Below, piece by piece: positions 1 through 11,827 of a DNA stretch of 64,000 bases. A program made the position numbers and the translations under genes. Source of the stretch: Triticum aestivum (Eukaryota > Streptophyta > Magnoliopsida > Poales > Poaceae); assembly GCF_018294505.1 (NCBI RefSeq), contig NC_057813.1:318889191-318953190 (forward strand), read 5' to 3'. The notes beneath the pieces were generated by a model. That model had not been told where the DNA came from, ran no database searches, and saw only the letters and a program-made list of their open reading frames with translations. Within the stretch, counting starts at the first letter, position 1, and the number at the start of each line of letters is the position of its first letter.

Positions 1-1077
1 CAAGCTTACATAAAACTTGTCAAACAAAAATAAATCAGATTCCTAGGTTCTGGATCCAGTTCCAGTGACCCTGCCAGCACCAAACGAACTACGAGGCTGA
101 GGCTGGTGAGCTGCACGCTCGCCCGCCCGAACCATGTTTTTTTGCAAATCCTGGATGCAATATCAATGTTGCCGTAGTGTACCGCATGTGAGCTCCCCGC
201 CGGAGTGATAAACTATAGCGAACTGCAAAGATGTCCATACAAAATCTTTTATCCAGTGCACTGCAACACACATCTAGAGAAACTGCAAACAATATTAAAA
301 CAAAACGGTTCTGGACAAAAAAAATCAGCCTAGGTGCCTATTGTGCTCGCCCGAACTGTAGGCCCCATACTTGCCAGAACCTCACCACCGATGGACCTCA
401 TTTATACCTGCCAGCCAAAACCTTGCGGCAACACAGATCCATGGCGGTTGAACTCCAGGGCGGCGCGGGACAAGGCCTCGCCTCATAGATCTGGCGACTC
501 TACATGAGGTGGGGAAAGGGATATGGATCGGAGGGGCGATGACACCCATCGGTGAGTTGCTCGTTGCTCCTCCGTCGGTCGTTCCCTCATGCAGACCCCT
601 CGACGCAACTAATTTGCAGAGAACGGGGCCGACCTTGTGCGTGTTAGAGCAGACGACGGGCAGGCATGGTGCCAGCAGGAGGAGGATATGGTTCACCCAC
701 GGCGAAGGCTCGATCCCGGAACCTCGCCATTGGTGGACGTCATTTAATCCAGACGGTGGTGCTTCGCGACGGAGCAGAAGAGGATGGGGGAGCAGAAGAG
801 GATGGTTCAGGTGAATCCCCTACTGGAGGTAGTGCTCACTGAGGATCCCGTCAGCAAGACGACCGGCACTGAACCGCATCACCTGCGCTTTGAGATGCAC
901 TGCCACGGTCGCCAAACTGCATTTCGGGCAGCAACAAGTTGCGCGGCGCGTGGGTGTCCGTTGGCGCACCACATGGCGATGTTGGAGGCCATGGAGGAGG
1001 CGAGTCGGATCCGGGCCATCGCGGCTCCCAGGCGGCAGCCATCACACGGATCCAGAGAATATCAGGTTGCCTGATGA
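1..1077. other. Left flanking DNA, no recognised gene
   Basis: This stretch precedes the CACTA end at 1078. Short open frames exist on both strands (for example 509-814 plus), but none shows a domain I recognise. The part from about 430 on is GC-rich and contains a short direct repeat (agcagaagaggatgg, twice near 773-803). It may hold fragments of a decayed gene. I can support no product. Confidence 0.5.
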
Positions 1078-1300
1078 CACTACAAAAAAAAGACAGATCC
1101 GTGACATTTTGGGCCGAACGAAAAAAAATTATGTCATACATATGACACTTCTATGACGATAATTGTGACAAAACCCAGTATCATAATAGATGTGGTGGGC
1201 TCCTACTTCTATGACTAAAAATCATGACAGAAAATGGGCTTTTCGTCCTGGGCGGGCCGGAGATGCAGGTGCATGACCTTCTTTGGGCCGTCCATGACGG
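1078..1300 (+). mobile_element. CACTA transposon left terminus
   Basis: The sequence starts CACTACAAAAAAAAGACAG and continues with TCCGTGACATTTTGGGCC and several TATGACA/TCATGAC motifs. This is the typical terminal and subterminal layout of Triticeae CACTA elements, in which short repeated motifs bind the element's DNA-binding protein. The orientation places the element body to the right. The three bases before it are TGA. Confidence 0.85.
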
Positions 1301-1589
1301 AAAAAACCGTGGTAGAAGCGAGGGCGAGGAAAATTTCAAGGAGTTCCCGGTTACGGTGGGCGGTCGGAGTCCGAGCGATGCGCGTTTCTCTCGTACACGT
1401 ACGCGCATGTGTGTGAGGCGTTGGCTCTAACTGAACCCTAGTGAGGCGTTAGGCTCTAACTGGACCCGAGCGATTGCACTGCAGGCTACACGTTACTAAA
1501 CCCGAGCGATCCATCGATGGTTGTTAACTGAACCCGATCGAGCAATTCCTTCACTACTTCAGCTAAGTGAAGCTGATCGATTGGATGAA

Positions 1590-1840
1590 CATTGAGCGTT
1601 GCGGGGGGGGAGGGGGGTTGGATGAACAGTGAGCAGTGGCGCTGCCTCTGGATGAACAGGACCCCGTGGTGTGGAGGGCTGGATGAACAGTAGACGGTGG
1701 AGGGGTGCCCGTGGAGGGGTGGTTGAACAGTAGCCGGTGGAGTAGCACGTGGTGGAGGTTGGATGAACAGGAGCCCGTGGAGGCTGGAGGAGGTCGACGG
1801 TAGCCCGTGGAGGCTGGAGGAAGTCGAGGGTGGAGATGAA
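1590..1840 (+). repeat. CACTA subterminal repeats with tggatgaacag motif
   Basis: The motif tggatgaacag (or tggttgaacag) recurs about every 30-45 bases from 1618 to 1770, separated by G-rich text such as cccgtggagg. Short motif arrays of this type next to a CACTA end are the usual transposase/TNPA binding region. Open frames across this array on both strands are low-complexity by-products. Confidence 0.65.
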
Positions 1841-1864
1841 CAGTATCCCGTGGAGTCCCTTTTT

Positions 1865-2350
1865 GCGGTACACCACACCCCTCCCGATCAACAGGACCCC
1901 CGTTTCGACCGTAGCGCTCCAACACAAGTCCGCTTCATCCGTTTTGCGATACGCCACACCCCTCCCGATCAACAGGACCCCCGTTTCGACCATAGGAGGT
2001 CTGTTTCGTCCGTTTTGCGGTACGCCACACCCCTCCCGATCAACAGGACCCCTGTCTCGACCGTAGGAGGTCCGTTTCCTCTATTTTGCGGTACGCCACA
2101 CCCCTCCCGATGAACAGCATCCTGTTTCGAATGTGGCCGGTCGAACACAAGGCCGTTTCCTCCATTCTGCGGTATGCCAGGCCTCGTTTCCATTGCCTAT
2201 TCCGTCCAAGCCCTCCCGATGAACACGACGACGCATTCCGTTCCGACCCAGCCGGTTGGCTCCCACGCGTTCCATTGCCTCCCAATGAACACGACGCATT
2301 CCGTCGCCTCCCCATGAACACGACGCATTCCATTGCCTCCCCATGAACAC
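1865..2350 (+). repeat. Tandem 71-81 bp repeats near CACTA left end
   Basis: The block ccacacccctcccgat recurs at 1873, 1954, 2025 and 2096 with spacings of 81, 71 and 71 bases, each followed by gaacag or caacagga and a tttcgac segment. Degenerate copies of the ccgatgaacac part follow at about 2215-2350. I read this as an extension of the subterminal repeat zone. It is not coding. Confidence 0.7.
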
Positions 2351-2589
2351 GACGACGAAGATGTTTCTCCGTTCTGACCCAGCCATGTACACAAGCCCTG
2401 GCCGTACGTATGCGCGAGTAGGCGTTCGAGACCCCGCCCGTATGTACACATACGTGGCCGTATTTTATTTCTTGCACCCTGGCCGTCGTACGTACGTGTA
2501 CATGCTATGTGCGCGCCTCTACAACGACCAGTATGTACGTACACGTTTGCGACCAGAATGACAACGCTACGTATGCTTCGACCAGGTGG

Positions 2590-2835
2590 GTCCCGACTGT
2601 CAGGCACTTCCTTGCCTACGAAGATGTAGCTAGTGGGTCCTAGCAGTAAGGGGGGCGAATCATTTTTTTCTGCCCAGACGCACTTCCTTGCGTGCGAAGA
2701 TGTAGCTGGTGGGTCCCAGCAGTCAGGGGGGCGAATCATTTTTTTTTTGCACGGACGCACTTCCTTGCGTGCGAACATGTAGCTGGTGGGTCCCAGCAGT
2801 CAGGGGGGAAACGTTTTTTTCGCAAAATACGGTAG
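2590..2835 (+). repeat. Tandem ~77 bp repeats
   Basis: The anchor cacttccttgc occurs at 2605, 2681 and 2758, followed each time by a gcgaagatgtagct/gtgggtcccagcagtcagg block. The same motifs reappear more loosely at 2897, 3479, 3620, 17400 and 17510. They therefore link this zone to the larger repeat units on both sides of the LTR element at 3644-15872. Confidence 0.7.
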
Positions 2836-2904
2836 CCCGTCCGGTGGGTCCCCACTGTCAGGTGGAGGAATAATTATTTTGCGCGTAATAAGGAGGCACT
2901 TCCT

Positions 2905-3643
2905 TGCTGCGGTCGTGGACCCAGCTGTCAGCCTCTCCACGTATAGTCCACGTCCGATGGAAGCCGTTCCATGACCACGTTGACCACGTCGCGCTGAGAG
3001 CACAAGGGCGGTGGACGATGGCGAGGCCTAGGAAGGGGACGACGCAGAGCCGGGGAAGACGAGGCAATGGATGCCCACGCGTAGAGGAGTACGAGGGTTC
3101 ACTGGTTCGCTGCGGTGTGAGGCTACCCTCGCCGCAGAATAACATGGGGTGTGGGTGAGTAGAGGGATGGCCTGGCCAACGGTGGGAGTAGTAAGCGGCG
3201 GTGAGGCCTCCGCCGCATCACAGCCGACCACGGGAGGCAGGAGCACGAGGCACGACAGGCGCTGGTTTGGGCGGCTGGAGCAAGAAGACCAGAGGTTGAA
3301 GAAGCACTACGGCCGTTGGATGGACATCGTACGATCACTGGAGCTAGAATCGTGCATATTGACTTAGTTGACAAAGCCCTCCGTCCCCTTCAACTTAGTA
3401 GGCCCACAAGTCAGCCTACCACTATACTGGGTCCCAGCTAACAGGGGGAGTATTCATTTTTTTGTGCGTAATAAGGAGGCACTTCCTTGCGTGCGAAGAT
3501 ATAGCTGGTGGGTCCGAGCTGTCAACGGCGGTAACGTTTTTTTCGCGAAATACAGAGGCCCTTTCGGTGGGTCCCCGATGTCAGGTGGAGGAATCATTAT
3601 TTTGGGCGTAATAAGGAGGCATTTCCTTGCGTGTGGCCGTGGA
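2905..3643 (+). repeat. Amplified unit, copy 1 (interrupted by LTR element)
   Basis: The unit begins near gtggacccagctgtcagcctctcc and runs through conserved blocks around gcggtggacgatggcgaggc, ggatgcccacgcg and gttgaagaagcactacggcc. It ends in the cacttccttgcgtg / gtgggtcc motif zone. Related copies lie at 15873-16300, about 16800-17528 and about 17529-17945. All are in direct orientation. Minus-strand open frames recur at the same place in the copies and share the string VRCPSNGRSASSTSGLL or close variants. That could be simple repeat homology, not selection for coding. Confidence 0.65.
3639..3643 (+). other. Target site duplication GTGGA (left)
   Basis: GTGGA directly precedes the TGTGACGCCC start of the LTR element and is repeated exactly at 15873-15877 after its ...CGTCACA end. 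A perfect 5-bp duplication is the expected footprint of LTR-retrotransposon integrase. Confidence 0.9.
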
Positions 3644-4104
3644 TGTGACGCCCGGATAATTAAGCTACAGCGATCCTCTGCTAATGGTGCCACGTCACCT
3701 CGTTTATAGTTGCTAATCTCGAGTTAGTTCGAAGCCGATTCAAATTCAAATTCAAAATTAGGCAAACAATAAAAGTTTTCAAATATTAAAACTAAAATGT
3801 TCGGAGTGAACCAAATATTGCATAGATAATCATGGTGGAGAAACCACACTTTTATAAAATGTTTAAATACTGTTAAATGAATAAAAGAGTAGCAAAACAA
3901 TTATTTTAATGCTTTAAAAATAATAAACATTTTCAAAACTAAATTGTTATAAGTATTAAACTATTGTGGCAGTGGCATAATTTGTAAAATCCTATTTAGG
4001 TACCACTTTGGTAATTTACTAAAACTAAAATAATAGGAAACTAAAAGAAAATAATGATATAATAATGAAAACAGAAAACAAGACAAAAAAAAGGAAAAGG
4101 AGAA

Positions 4105-5230
4105 CCCCCCCTTGCCCCCTGGGCTTCGGCCCAGCAGGCCACAAGCCCCCCCCCCCACCACTGGGCCCCTTGGCCCAGTTGGCTCAGCCGACCACGCCGG
4201 CCCAGCCGGCCCACCGACGGCGGCCCACCCCACTCCCCTTATCCCCCTCACCGAAACCCTAGCCCGATCCCACCCCCACTTCCCCCGTTTCCCACTCCCT
4301 CCCCACGTTCTGGATCGGGGGCGCTCACCCCTCGACCCCGACGCCCGCGTCGACCACCATCGCCGACCCCGCCGCCTCTCCCCGGCGACCGCGCCCCCTC
4401 CCCACTCCTCGACGCTGGCGCGCGTCCTCGGCGCCGCCTCGCATCGCCGCCGTCGCCTCGCCCCGCCACCAACCCCAACGCACGCCGTCCCGATCCCGTT
4501 GCCCCCGCCGCCTACCACCGCCGCCTGGAGCTCCGCGAGCCTCACCGGAGCCACCTCGTCGCCCCTTACCATCATCATCGCCTGGAGGACCACCTCGCCG
4601 GACGCCATCGCCCCCGTCCTTCACCTCGCCGAAACCACGCCACCCGCCGGAACGCCCCGTCGCCGCCGAACTCCTCCTCGCCGGTCTTCCCCGGCCGCCC
4701 CCGAGCCCGCTGCCCCCGAACCCCTACTCCTCGATGTAAGCACGCGCCCCTCCCCTCTCTCCCTCGCCCGCGCACACCGGCCCCCGCCGTGGCCGCGCAC
4801 GCCGGCCCCCGCCGTGAGCCTCGCTCCCTCCCCTCTCCTTCCCACGACCCTGCGGCGCTCCCGCCGCTGCCCGCCGCTCGGAGGCCTCTCCTCCCTCGCC
4901 GGACCTCCTCCACGGAGCCCCTACTCGCAGCCAACGCCCGGCGCATCCCACGGGCGCCTTGCCCGACGCCCCCTGGCCTCCATGCCCGCCCGCGGCGCGC
5001 ATCGCCACCCTGGCCGCGCCCAGCCCCTCATCGCCGGCCCCCAGGCCACCGGCCTCCGCCTGCTCCGGCGCCCTGCCGGGTCCGCCGCCCCGCGCGCCCC
5101 TGGGCGTGCGCCTGCTCGGGCAAGCCCCGCCAGCCTCGCCCCACTGTGCTCGCGGGCTAGTACCCGTTTGCCCGTGCCCGGTAGGCCCCCTGGGCCACTG
5201 ACCACAGGGGCCCACGCCCCAGAACTTTAA
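4105..5230 (+). other. GC-rich block inside LTR, long proline-rich open frames
   Basis: This block is extremely GC-rich and open in several frames on both strands; the longest is 372 codons, plus strand, 4112-5230. The predicted peptides are Pro/Ala/Arg-rich with no domain, which is typical of chance open frames in GC-rich DNA. The text around 4245-4290 (ccgaaaccctagcccgatcc) looks like a plant 5' untranslated leader. A GTAAGC donor-like site follows an open frame at 4736. It could be a captured gene start, but I do not call it a gene. The same block lies at 12290-13417. Confidence 0.4.
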
Positions 5231-5865
5231 ATTAAAAAAAAAAAAGGGAATTAAAAAAAAATATTAAATAAATAAATAATAATTAAAATAATTAAAATAG
5301 TAATTAATTAATTAAATAATTAATTAAGTTGATTAATCCTGATTAGATTAACCTAATCACTAATTAAACTAATTAATCTGTTTTAGTTAATCTTAGTCAA
5401 TGACAGTGGGACCCACATGTCAGGTTGACCAAGTCAACTCTGTTGACTGATGATGTCAGCATGACATCATGCTGATGTCATAAAAGCATTTTTCGAAATT
5501 AATTAAATAATTAATTAAATTCCTAAATTAATAAAATCTTTTAAAAATCATATCTTTTAATCCGTAATCCGGATTAAAATATTTTCAACATGAAAGTTGC
5601 TCAGAACGACGAGACGATTCCGGATACGCAGTCCGTTCGTCCGCCACACCCCTCTAACCTATCGAACCCGCAACTTTTCCCCTCCGGCTCCTCTGCCCGA
5701 AAACACGAAACACCGGGAATACTTTCCCGGATGTTTTCCCCCCTTCACCGGTATCACCTACTACCGCGTTAGGGCACACCTAGCATCGTTACTTGTCATG
5801 TCATGCATCGGTATGCATTTGTTTGCATTGTATTCATTGTTTCTTCTCCCTCTTCTCTCCGGTAG

Positions 5866-7385
5866 ACTACGAGACCGACGCTGCTGCCGGACCAGTTCGA
5901 CTACGGAGTTGACGACCCCTCTCTCTTGCCAGAGCAACCAGGCAAGCCCCCCCTTGATCACCAGATATCGCCTATTCTCCTCTATACTGCTTGCATTAGG
6001 GTAGTGTAGCATGTTACTGCTTTCGTTAATCCTATTCTGATGCATAGCCTGACATTGTCGCTACATCTGTTGATACCTTACCTGCAATCCTAAATGCTTA
6101 GTATAGGATGCTAGTTTATCATCATTGGCCCTACATTCTTGTCAGTCTGCCTTGCTATACTATCGGGCCGTGATCACTTGGGAGGTGATCACGGGTATAT
6201 ACTATACATACATACATACTTTACAGATGGTGACTAAAGACGGGTCAGCTCATTGAGTACCCGCAAGTGATTCGGAGGGGGCTGAAGGGCAGGTGGCTCC
6301 ATCCCGGTAGGGTGGGCCTGGGTTCCCGACGGCCCCCGACTGTTACTTTGTGGCGGAGCGACAGGGCAGGTTGAGACCACCTAGGAGACAGGTGGGCCTG
6401 GCCCTGTTCGGCGTTCGCGGATACTTAACACGCTTAACGAGATCTTGGTATTTGATCTGAGTCTGGCTACGAGCCTATACGCACTAACCATCTACGTGGG
6501 AGTAGTTATGGGTATCCCGACGTCGTGGTATCAGCCGAAGCACTTCAGACGTCAGCGACGGAGCGGCGCGCGCCGAATTGGACTGGAACGCCACTAGGCT
6601 AGGTCTGCTTTCGGCCGCCCACGCAACGTGCAGGTGTGCTCAGGGCGATGGGCCCAGACCCCTGCGCGCTTAGGTTTAGACCGGCGTGCTGGCCTCTCTG
6701 TTTTGCCTAGGTGGGGCTGCGACGTGTTGATCTTCCGAGGCCGGGCATGACCCAGGAAAGTGTGTCCGGCCAAATGGGATCGAGCGTGTTGGGCTATGTG
6801 GTGCACCCCTGCAGGGAAGTTAATCTATTCGAATAGCCGTGATCTTCGGTAACAGGACGACTTGGAGTTGTACCTTGACCTTATGACAACTAGAACCGGA
6901 TACTTAATAAAACACACCCTTCCAAGTTCCACAGACAACCCGGTGATCGCTTTTCCGCAGGGCGACGAGGAGAGGATCGCCGGGTAGGATTATGCTATGA
7001 GATGCTACTTGGAGATGCTACTTGAGATGCTACTTGGAGGACTTCAATCTACTCTCTCCTACATGCTGCAAGACGGAGGCTGCCAGAAGCGTAGTCTTCG
7101 ACAGGATTAGCTATCCCCCTTTTATTCTGGCATTCTGCAGTTCAGTCCACTGATATGGCCTCCTTACACATATACCCATGCATATGTAGTTTAGTTCCTT
7201 GCTTGCGAGTACTTTGGATGAGTACTCACGGTTGCTTTCTCCCCCCTTTTTCCCCCTTTCCTTCTTCCTGGTTGTCGCAACCAGATGCTGGAGTCCAGGA
7301 GCCAGACGCCACCGTCGACGACGACCCCTACTACACCGGAGGTGCCTACTACTACGTGCTGCCCGCTGACGACGACCTGGAGTAG
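5866..7385 (+). other. Exon-like acidic coding pieces inside 5' LTR
   Basis: Three pieces look like small exons. The first (5866-5941) follows a ...ccggtag acceptor-like site and in the second LTR copy reads DYETDAAADQFDYGVDDPS; here one extra G near 5890 breaks the frame. The second (6961-6987) follows ttttccgcag and reads GDEERIAG then stop. The third (about 7279-7385) reads QPDAGVQEPDATVDDD, continues YYTGGAYYYV and ends DDDLE then stop. The acidic, non-repetitive composition differs from the surrounding sequence. I do not recognise a protein family, and the splicing is only inferred. Confidence 0.35.
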
Positions 7386-7687
7386 TTTAGGAGGATCCCA
7401 GGCAGGAGGCCTGCGCCTCTTTCGATCTGTATCCCAGTTTGTGCTAGCCTTCTTAAGGCAAACTTGTTTAACTTATGTCTGTACTCAGATATTGTTGCTT
7501 CCGCTGACTCGTCTATGATCGAGCACTTGTATTCGAGCCCTCGAGGCCCCTGGCTTGTATTATGATGCTTGTATGACTTATTTTATTTGTAGAGTTGTGT
7601 TGTGATATCTTCCCGTGAGTCCCTGATCTTGATCGTACACATTTGCGTGCATGATTAGTGTACGATTAAATCGGGGGCGTCACAAGT

Positions 7688-7699
7688 TGGTATCAGAGC
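7688..7699 (+). promoter_or_regulatory. Primer binding site (initiator tRNA-Met)
   Basis: TGGTATCAGAGC begins 3 bases after the end of the 5' LTR and is complementary to the 3' end of plant initiator tRNA-Met. This is the standard minus-strand primer site of plant LTR retrotransposons, and it fixes the orientation of the element as plus. Confidence 0.93.
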
Positions 7700-10600
7700 C
7701 GACTGCCTGTAGGAATCCCCCTTCCACACTCCTTGGCCGAAGTCGAGTCTAGACATTGCAAAACTTTTACTAACTTGGCTGTGTGCCTTACGGGCCCACG
7801 TCGCCATCGGGTGGTACTAGGATCTTTTACTCCTCGACCTTTACTCTGGGACTCTGAACTCTCTTCTACTCGGGTTAAACGATTTTTACTAAAATCTGAC
7901 TTTAGGTTCTCGAAAATACTTTCTCCCGGAGAGGCCCTTCAGACCAGATGATCACCGACTGCACCAGAAGATTTCGAAGATACTCTCCGATTTTCTCTTG
8001 AGACCTTGTGCCCGTTGCCTTTGCAATTCCCTACCACTGAAATATCCCTATGGATAAATACTTACACCTGTCGTGCTTACTTTTATTCTCAGTCGATCTT
8101 GTTATTACAAGATACCCTGAGAATATTTTGTGCCTACTGCCTTGCAGTTCTTTGCCACCTGAATACCCCTATGGATAATTCTCGCACCTTGTCGAGTATC
8201 CGCTTATCCCCAGTTGTTCATGTGTTTCGCAAAAGTCTTCAAAATAATATTCGATCTTCCGAAAATCCTCTAGAGCCTTTGGCTCTTGAAATTCTTGCTT
8301 GCTTGCATTATGGTTAATCCCATAAGTCTCGTAGTCTTAATGACATTCCTTGTCATTATCATTTTGAGTCCGTTGACTCAATATGTTTGCGAATACACGC
8401 AATCATCATTGATCCTTATAAATTAATTTTCCGGCTGAGCTGCCATCCTTTTAACTGGAATTGGTTCTCGACCAATCCAATTGTCTTTGATTGTACCCTA
8501 AGACTATTCAACTTATCCACCCTAATCAGAGCATTGCTTCCGATCCCTTGATTTGGAAATCATAATTCCTTTGCATTTGACAATTGAGTTAGTCAGTTGT
8601 TTCTATAATCTGCTTCCTCTAGTTGAGTATCGATGCTCACGTCAGATCCTTTGTGGACCACCAGATCCTTTGTTGGATTTTATCTGACAACGCCCTTCAT
8701 AGTCAATAAACTTGTGAGCCTTTTCTCGGATACATAATGCCTTTGGTAAATTGTATCGTCTGCTTCTCAACCATGCTCTGCCTTCGAGCTTGAGTTAATT
8801 ACTTCTAAAGATTCTGGTATATGATTCTAAGATGCCCCGATGGGTTGAACCTGTGCCTTCCTTAATATGTGTGAACTCGAAAGTTTTCACGAGTCGTACT
8901 CTTCTGGTATTTGGCCAGATAAAAATTTCAACGCTATAACTTCATCGAAAGCGAGAAGTGAATGAAAGGGTATGCATTGGAGAAGTGGGAGTCGACCTTG
9001 AACTTTGTGTTCATGCCCATGGACCCGATGTACATCTTCTCATCGAAGCTTCTTTTAAAATTAATTATTCCCTTGATATAAGTTCATCTTGTATCTGGGG
9101 TATGGCCTTTTAGAATCGTGGTTCCGACCATGTTCTCCTTTAAATACCATTTTCGATGCAAGTGTAAGCACTTGTCTTCTGTGGATCAATAACCCGGTAC
9201 AACCTCTACTTTGAATCTGTCGTCGAGTATTACCCCATGGTATCTCGAGATTATCATGGTACTGCATAACTTCCTATGAGTTCTTCATCAAGTACTACAT
9301 ACTCACTGATTACAATTTTTCATGGACTCTGAGTTATTAAACACTCAAAGACACCGATAACTGAACCGAGTCCGCCCTACGGTTCAACAACTCTTCAGTA
9401 AGCTTCTATAAGTACGAGTTTGTACCCGATCACGCCATTCCTAGCCTGTTTGGCTATATCATTGTCGTGACGATTCTAACGGTGCTACCTGGTCCTTATT
9501 CTCGGAGCACCAATTTTCGACGATGAACTAACCTTACGTCGATTTTTCCTCGTCATACCCTTTCACCTTAAACAACAAGCTTGAGTTCGAGTTTGTGTCG
9601 TAACTGTGGTACCAATAACCTCTTGCTTCATCATTCCTTTGACTTGATGTCGTCGCTGATTGATTACTTCTTCATGAAATCTGTCGACAAATGTGTCGTG
9701 ATCCTCATCAACCTTATGAGTTCTTCCAGGAATTCAATTGAATTCATGATGGGTAATACCATCCTTGCCCCTCGATGATTCCTGTTCTCATCGACCACTT
9801 TATTGCCTTCCGTTCAACACAACTTGTTCGTGTTTTGTGTAAACCTTGAGATCCCTGCTACCCAGCAGTTGATCTTCCTTACCTCGGAAGTATTACCATC
9901 TCTTTTTGTCAAGAATGTGGTGAGAATTTCACCACCTCTTAAGAATTCTTGATATCATAATACTTCTTGCCATCTTCGTTCATTCCTTGGCCCCCGTATT
10001 GTTTTCAACCGGAATACCGACTATGGAGCTATGACGTGTGAATTCAAAACTTCTAGCAACCCTATCGCTTTGAAGTGAATGGGTGATAGATCATTCTAAG
10101 TCTTTCGATAATTGAATCACCACTCTAACATTGGCCGTGCAACCCAACCCATATTTCGGGTGCACCGGTCAACCAATGTTCAATTATGTATGTTTTCCTC
10201 GAGCATACAACATTATATCATTTCAATCAACAAGTGTCATCTCCTTGTTCACATAGTTGTGGAAATCCATCCTTTTTGGAAATGTCAATGGGTTGTCGCT
10301 GAGTCAATCGGTCACCTCCTCACCTCTCCTTGATTTAATGATGGACTCTTGTTAACAGAAATCACTTCATAGTCCATTTCCCCGAGAATCTTACAATGTC
10401 ATCTCGTCTATTTGCGTTGCATCCTTTTCTTCTCAGGTATCCTAAGTCTGGGGTATCCTGGCACCAATCGGATCCGAATCCCGGTCAGCTAAGATGGTTG
10501 GGGCAACTTTCAGAGAATTATGATGTTGATCCTTGATGATCCGGTAGCATGATGTCATACCTAGCACCCCCCCCCCGGCTGGAGGACCTATCCCTATAAA

Positions 10601-11814
10601 TTCCTTTTCAGCAAGGTTATCCGTTCATCCATGAGGAAATTGTAAGACTTAATCTAAAAATTATTCCTGATGGATCCTTCGTGTTTCCAAAGTCTGATCT
10701 TCACCTGAAGACCATGTCAATGCTATCTCGAAGCATGTCAATGGTACTCCGATTTTCAACAGGAACATTTGAAGCACGATGCTAAATTTTATTTATCATT
10801 CATCCTAACACCGTTGTATGGGTAATGTCATGAAAATTCTCCCCCGTACCTAAAGAGTTTTCTACATTATATCCTGCCACGGATATCATGCTCTGCTTGT
10901 CCTTGGGAAGGATATATCCCTGAAATATGTGTTTAAAAACATTTTTCCTTTCCATTGTTTTGTTTAACCTTTCTTGTGATCTATATGATCTAAGCAGTAA
11001 TGATCTCCTGCTTATGTAAACACCTCGGTGTACAACTCTGTCAGCAAGACCCTGTTACTATTGTTGAAAACATTCCGCTAACCACCGATGGATGAGAACT
11101 TTGCCTATTGGCCCGCCTCGTTCAACGAGCAGGGAAATGGTTCTCTTCGTCCCTCGCCCTTGGTATCGATGTTGTTGCCGACATATCTGACAGGCTACCC
11201 TTTGACACGCCTTACTATCATGACCGTGCAAAATGTCGGCCCCCTTCCTACTTTCAACCACATGGTGGGCCCATAACCCACAGTTCCACAGGATCGAAAC
11301 CTGACTCTCCTGCACCCCCCTTCCCAAGGTTGATCCTCGCGTGCGGCCTCGTATGTAATTCACGGGCCACCTTCCTAATGCTCTATTCTGGTATCGGACA
11401 CAATACTTATTCCCGTTGCTCTGAACCCCATTCACACTCTGTTTCAGGCAATGAACGATTGCCTATCCGCTTGAAACTTCTTATTGCACCGTCTTACTTT
11501 GCTCTCGATGTGTTTCATTTGTTCAACTCGAGAGATACTCGTATGTTCATACTTGGGTAAACCCTAAAAGATTTTCCCTTGTAACATCCCATCGTTGTAG
11601 AGCTGCCCCTTACCTATTCGTAAGTACGATGGAGATCCCGAAGAAAGGATGACAAATTGATCATGGTGACTTGAAGCAGTGAAATGAAGACCTCAACGAA
11701 AGGGATCAACCTCTTCGAAAGGGAAGCCAAGACCGAGAAGACTCGTTAGGTATTTCGCTACCAACACCTTCGCCCCTTACTCCACCGCTTAAATCTCGGG
11801 ACGAGATTTCTTGT

Positions 11815-11826
11815 AGTGGAGGAGAA
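11815..11826 (+). promoter_or_regulatory. Polypurine tract before 3' LTR
   Basis: The purine-rich run gtggaggagaa lies directly before the TGTGACGCCC start of the 3' LTR. It is at the right place to prime plus-strand synthesis. One T interrupts the tract near its start, which is common. Confidence 0.75.
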
Positions 11827-11827
11827 T

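Larger units (their letters stand above)
3644..7684 (+). repeat. 5' LTR of the LARD-like element
   Basis: It starts TGTGACGCCC and ends CGTCACA, with short inverted termini. It contains an AT-rich part (about 3720-4090), a very GC-rich block (about 4105-5230), a second AT-rich part (5230-5560) and a mixed 3' half with exon-like pieces. It matches the 3' LTR almost base for base. The exceptions are homopolymer indels, a few short differences, and one patch at about 5447-5780 with roughly 30 differences. Confidence 0.93.
7685..11827 (+). other. Internal domain of LARD-like element, non-coding
   Basis: This 4.14-kb region between the LTRs has moderate base composition and no long open frame with recognisable similarity. 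The longest candidate (125 codons, minus, 11058-11435) shows no retroelement motif and is probably chance. It starts with the primer binding site and ends with a purine-rich tract. Absence of coding capacity is what defines the element as non-autonomous. Confidence 0.85.

Noticed and set aside
3123..3374. Minus-strand protein family in the amplified units (also 15868-16293, 16951-17262)
   Set aside because: The shared peptide string follows from DNA repeat homology. The frames differ in length and end at different points, with no start context or domain.
4112..5230. 372-codon open frame in the LTR as a real protein gene (also at 12296-13417)
   Set aside because: It is Pro/Ala/Arg-rich with no domain, and similar long frames are open on the opposite strand. 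High GC content explains the lack of stops.
11058..11435. 125-codon minus-strand frame as a protein encoded by the LARD interior
   Set aside because: It has no retroelement motif or recognised domain, and one frame of this length is expected by chance in 4 kb.
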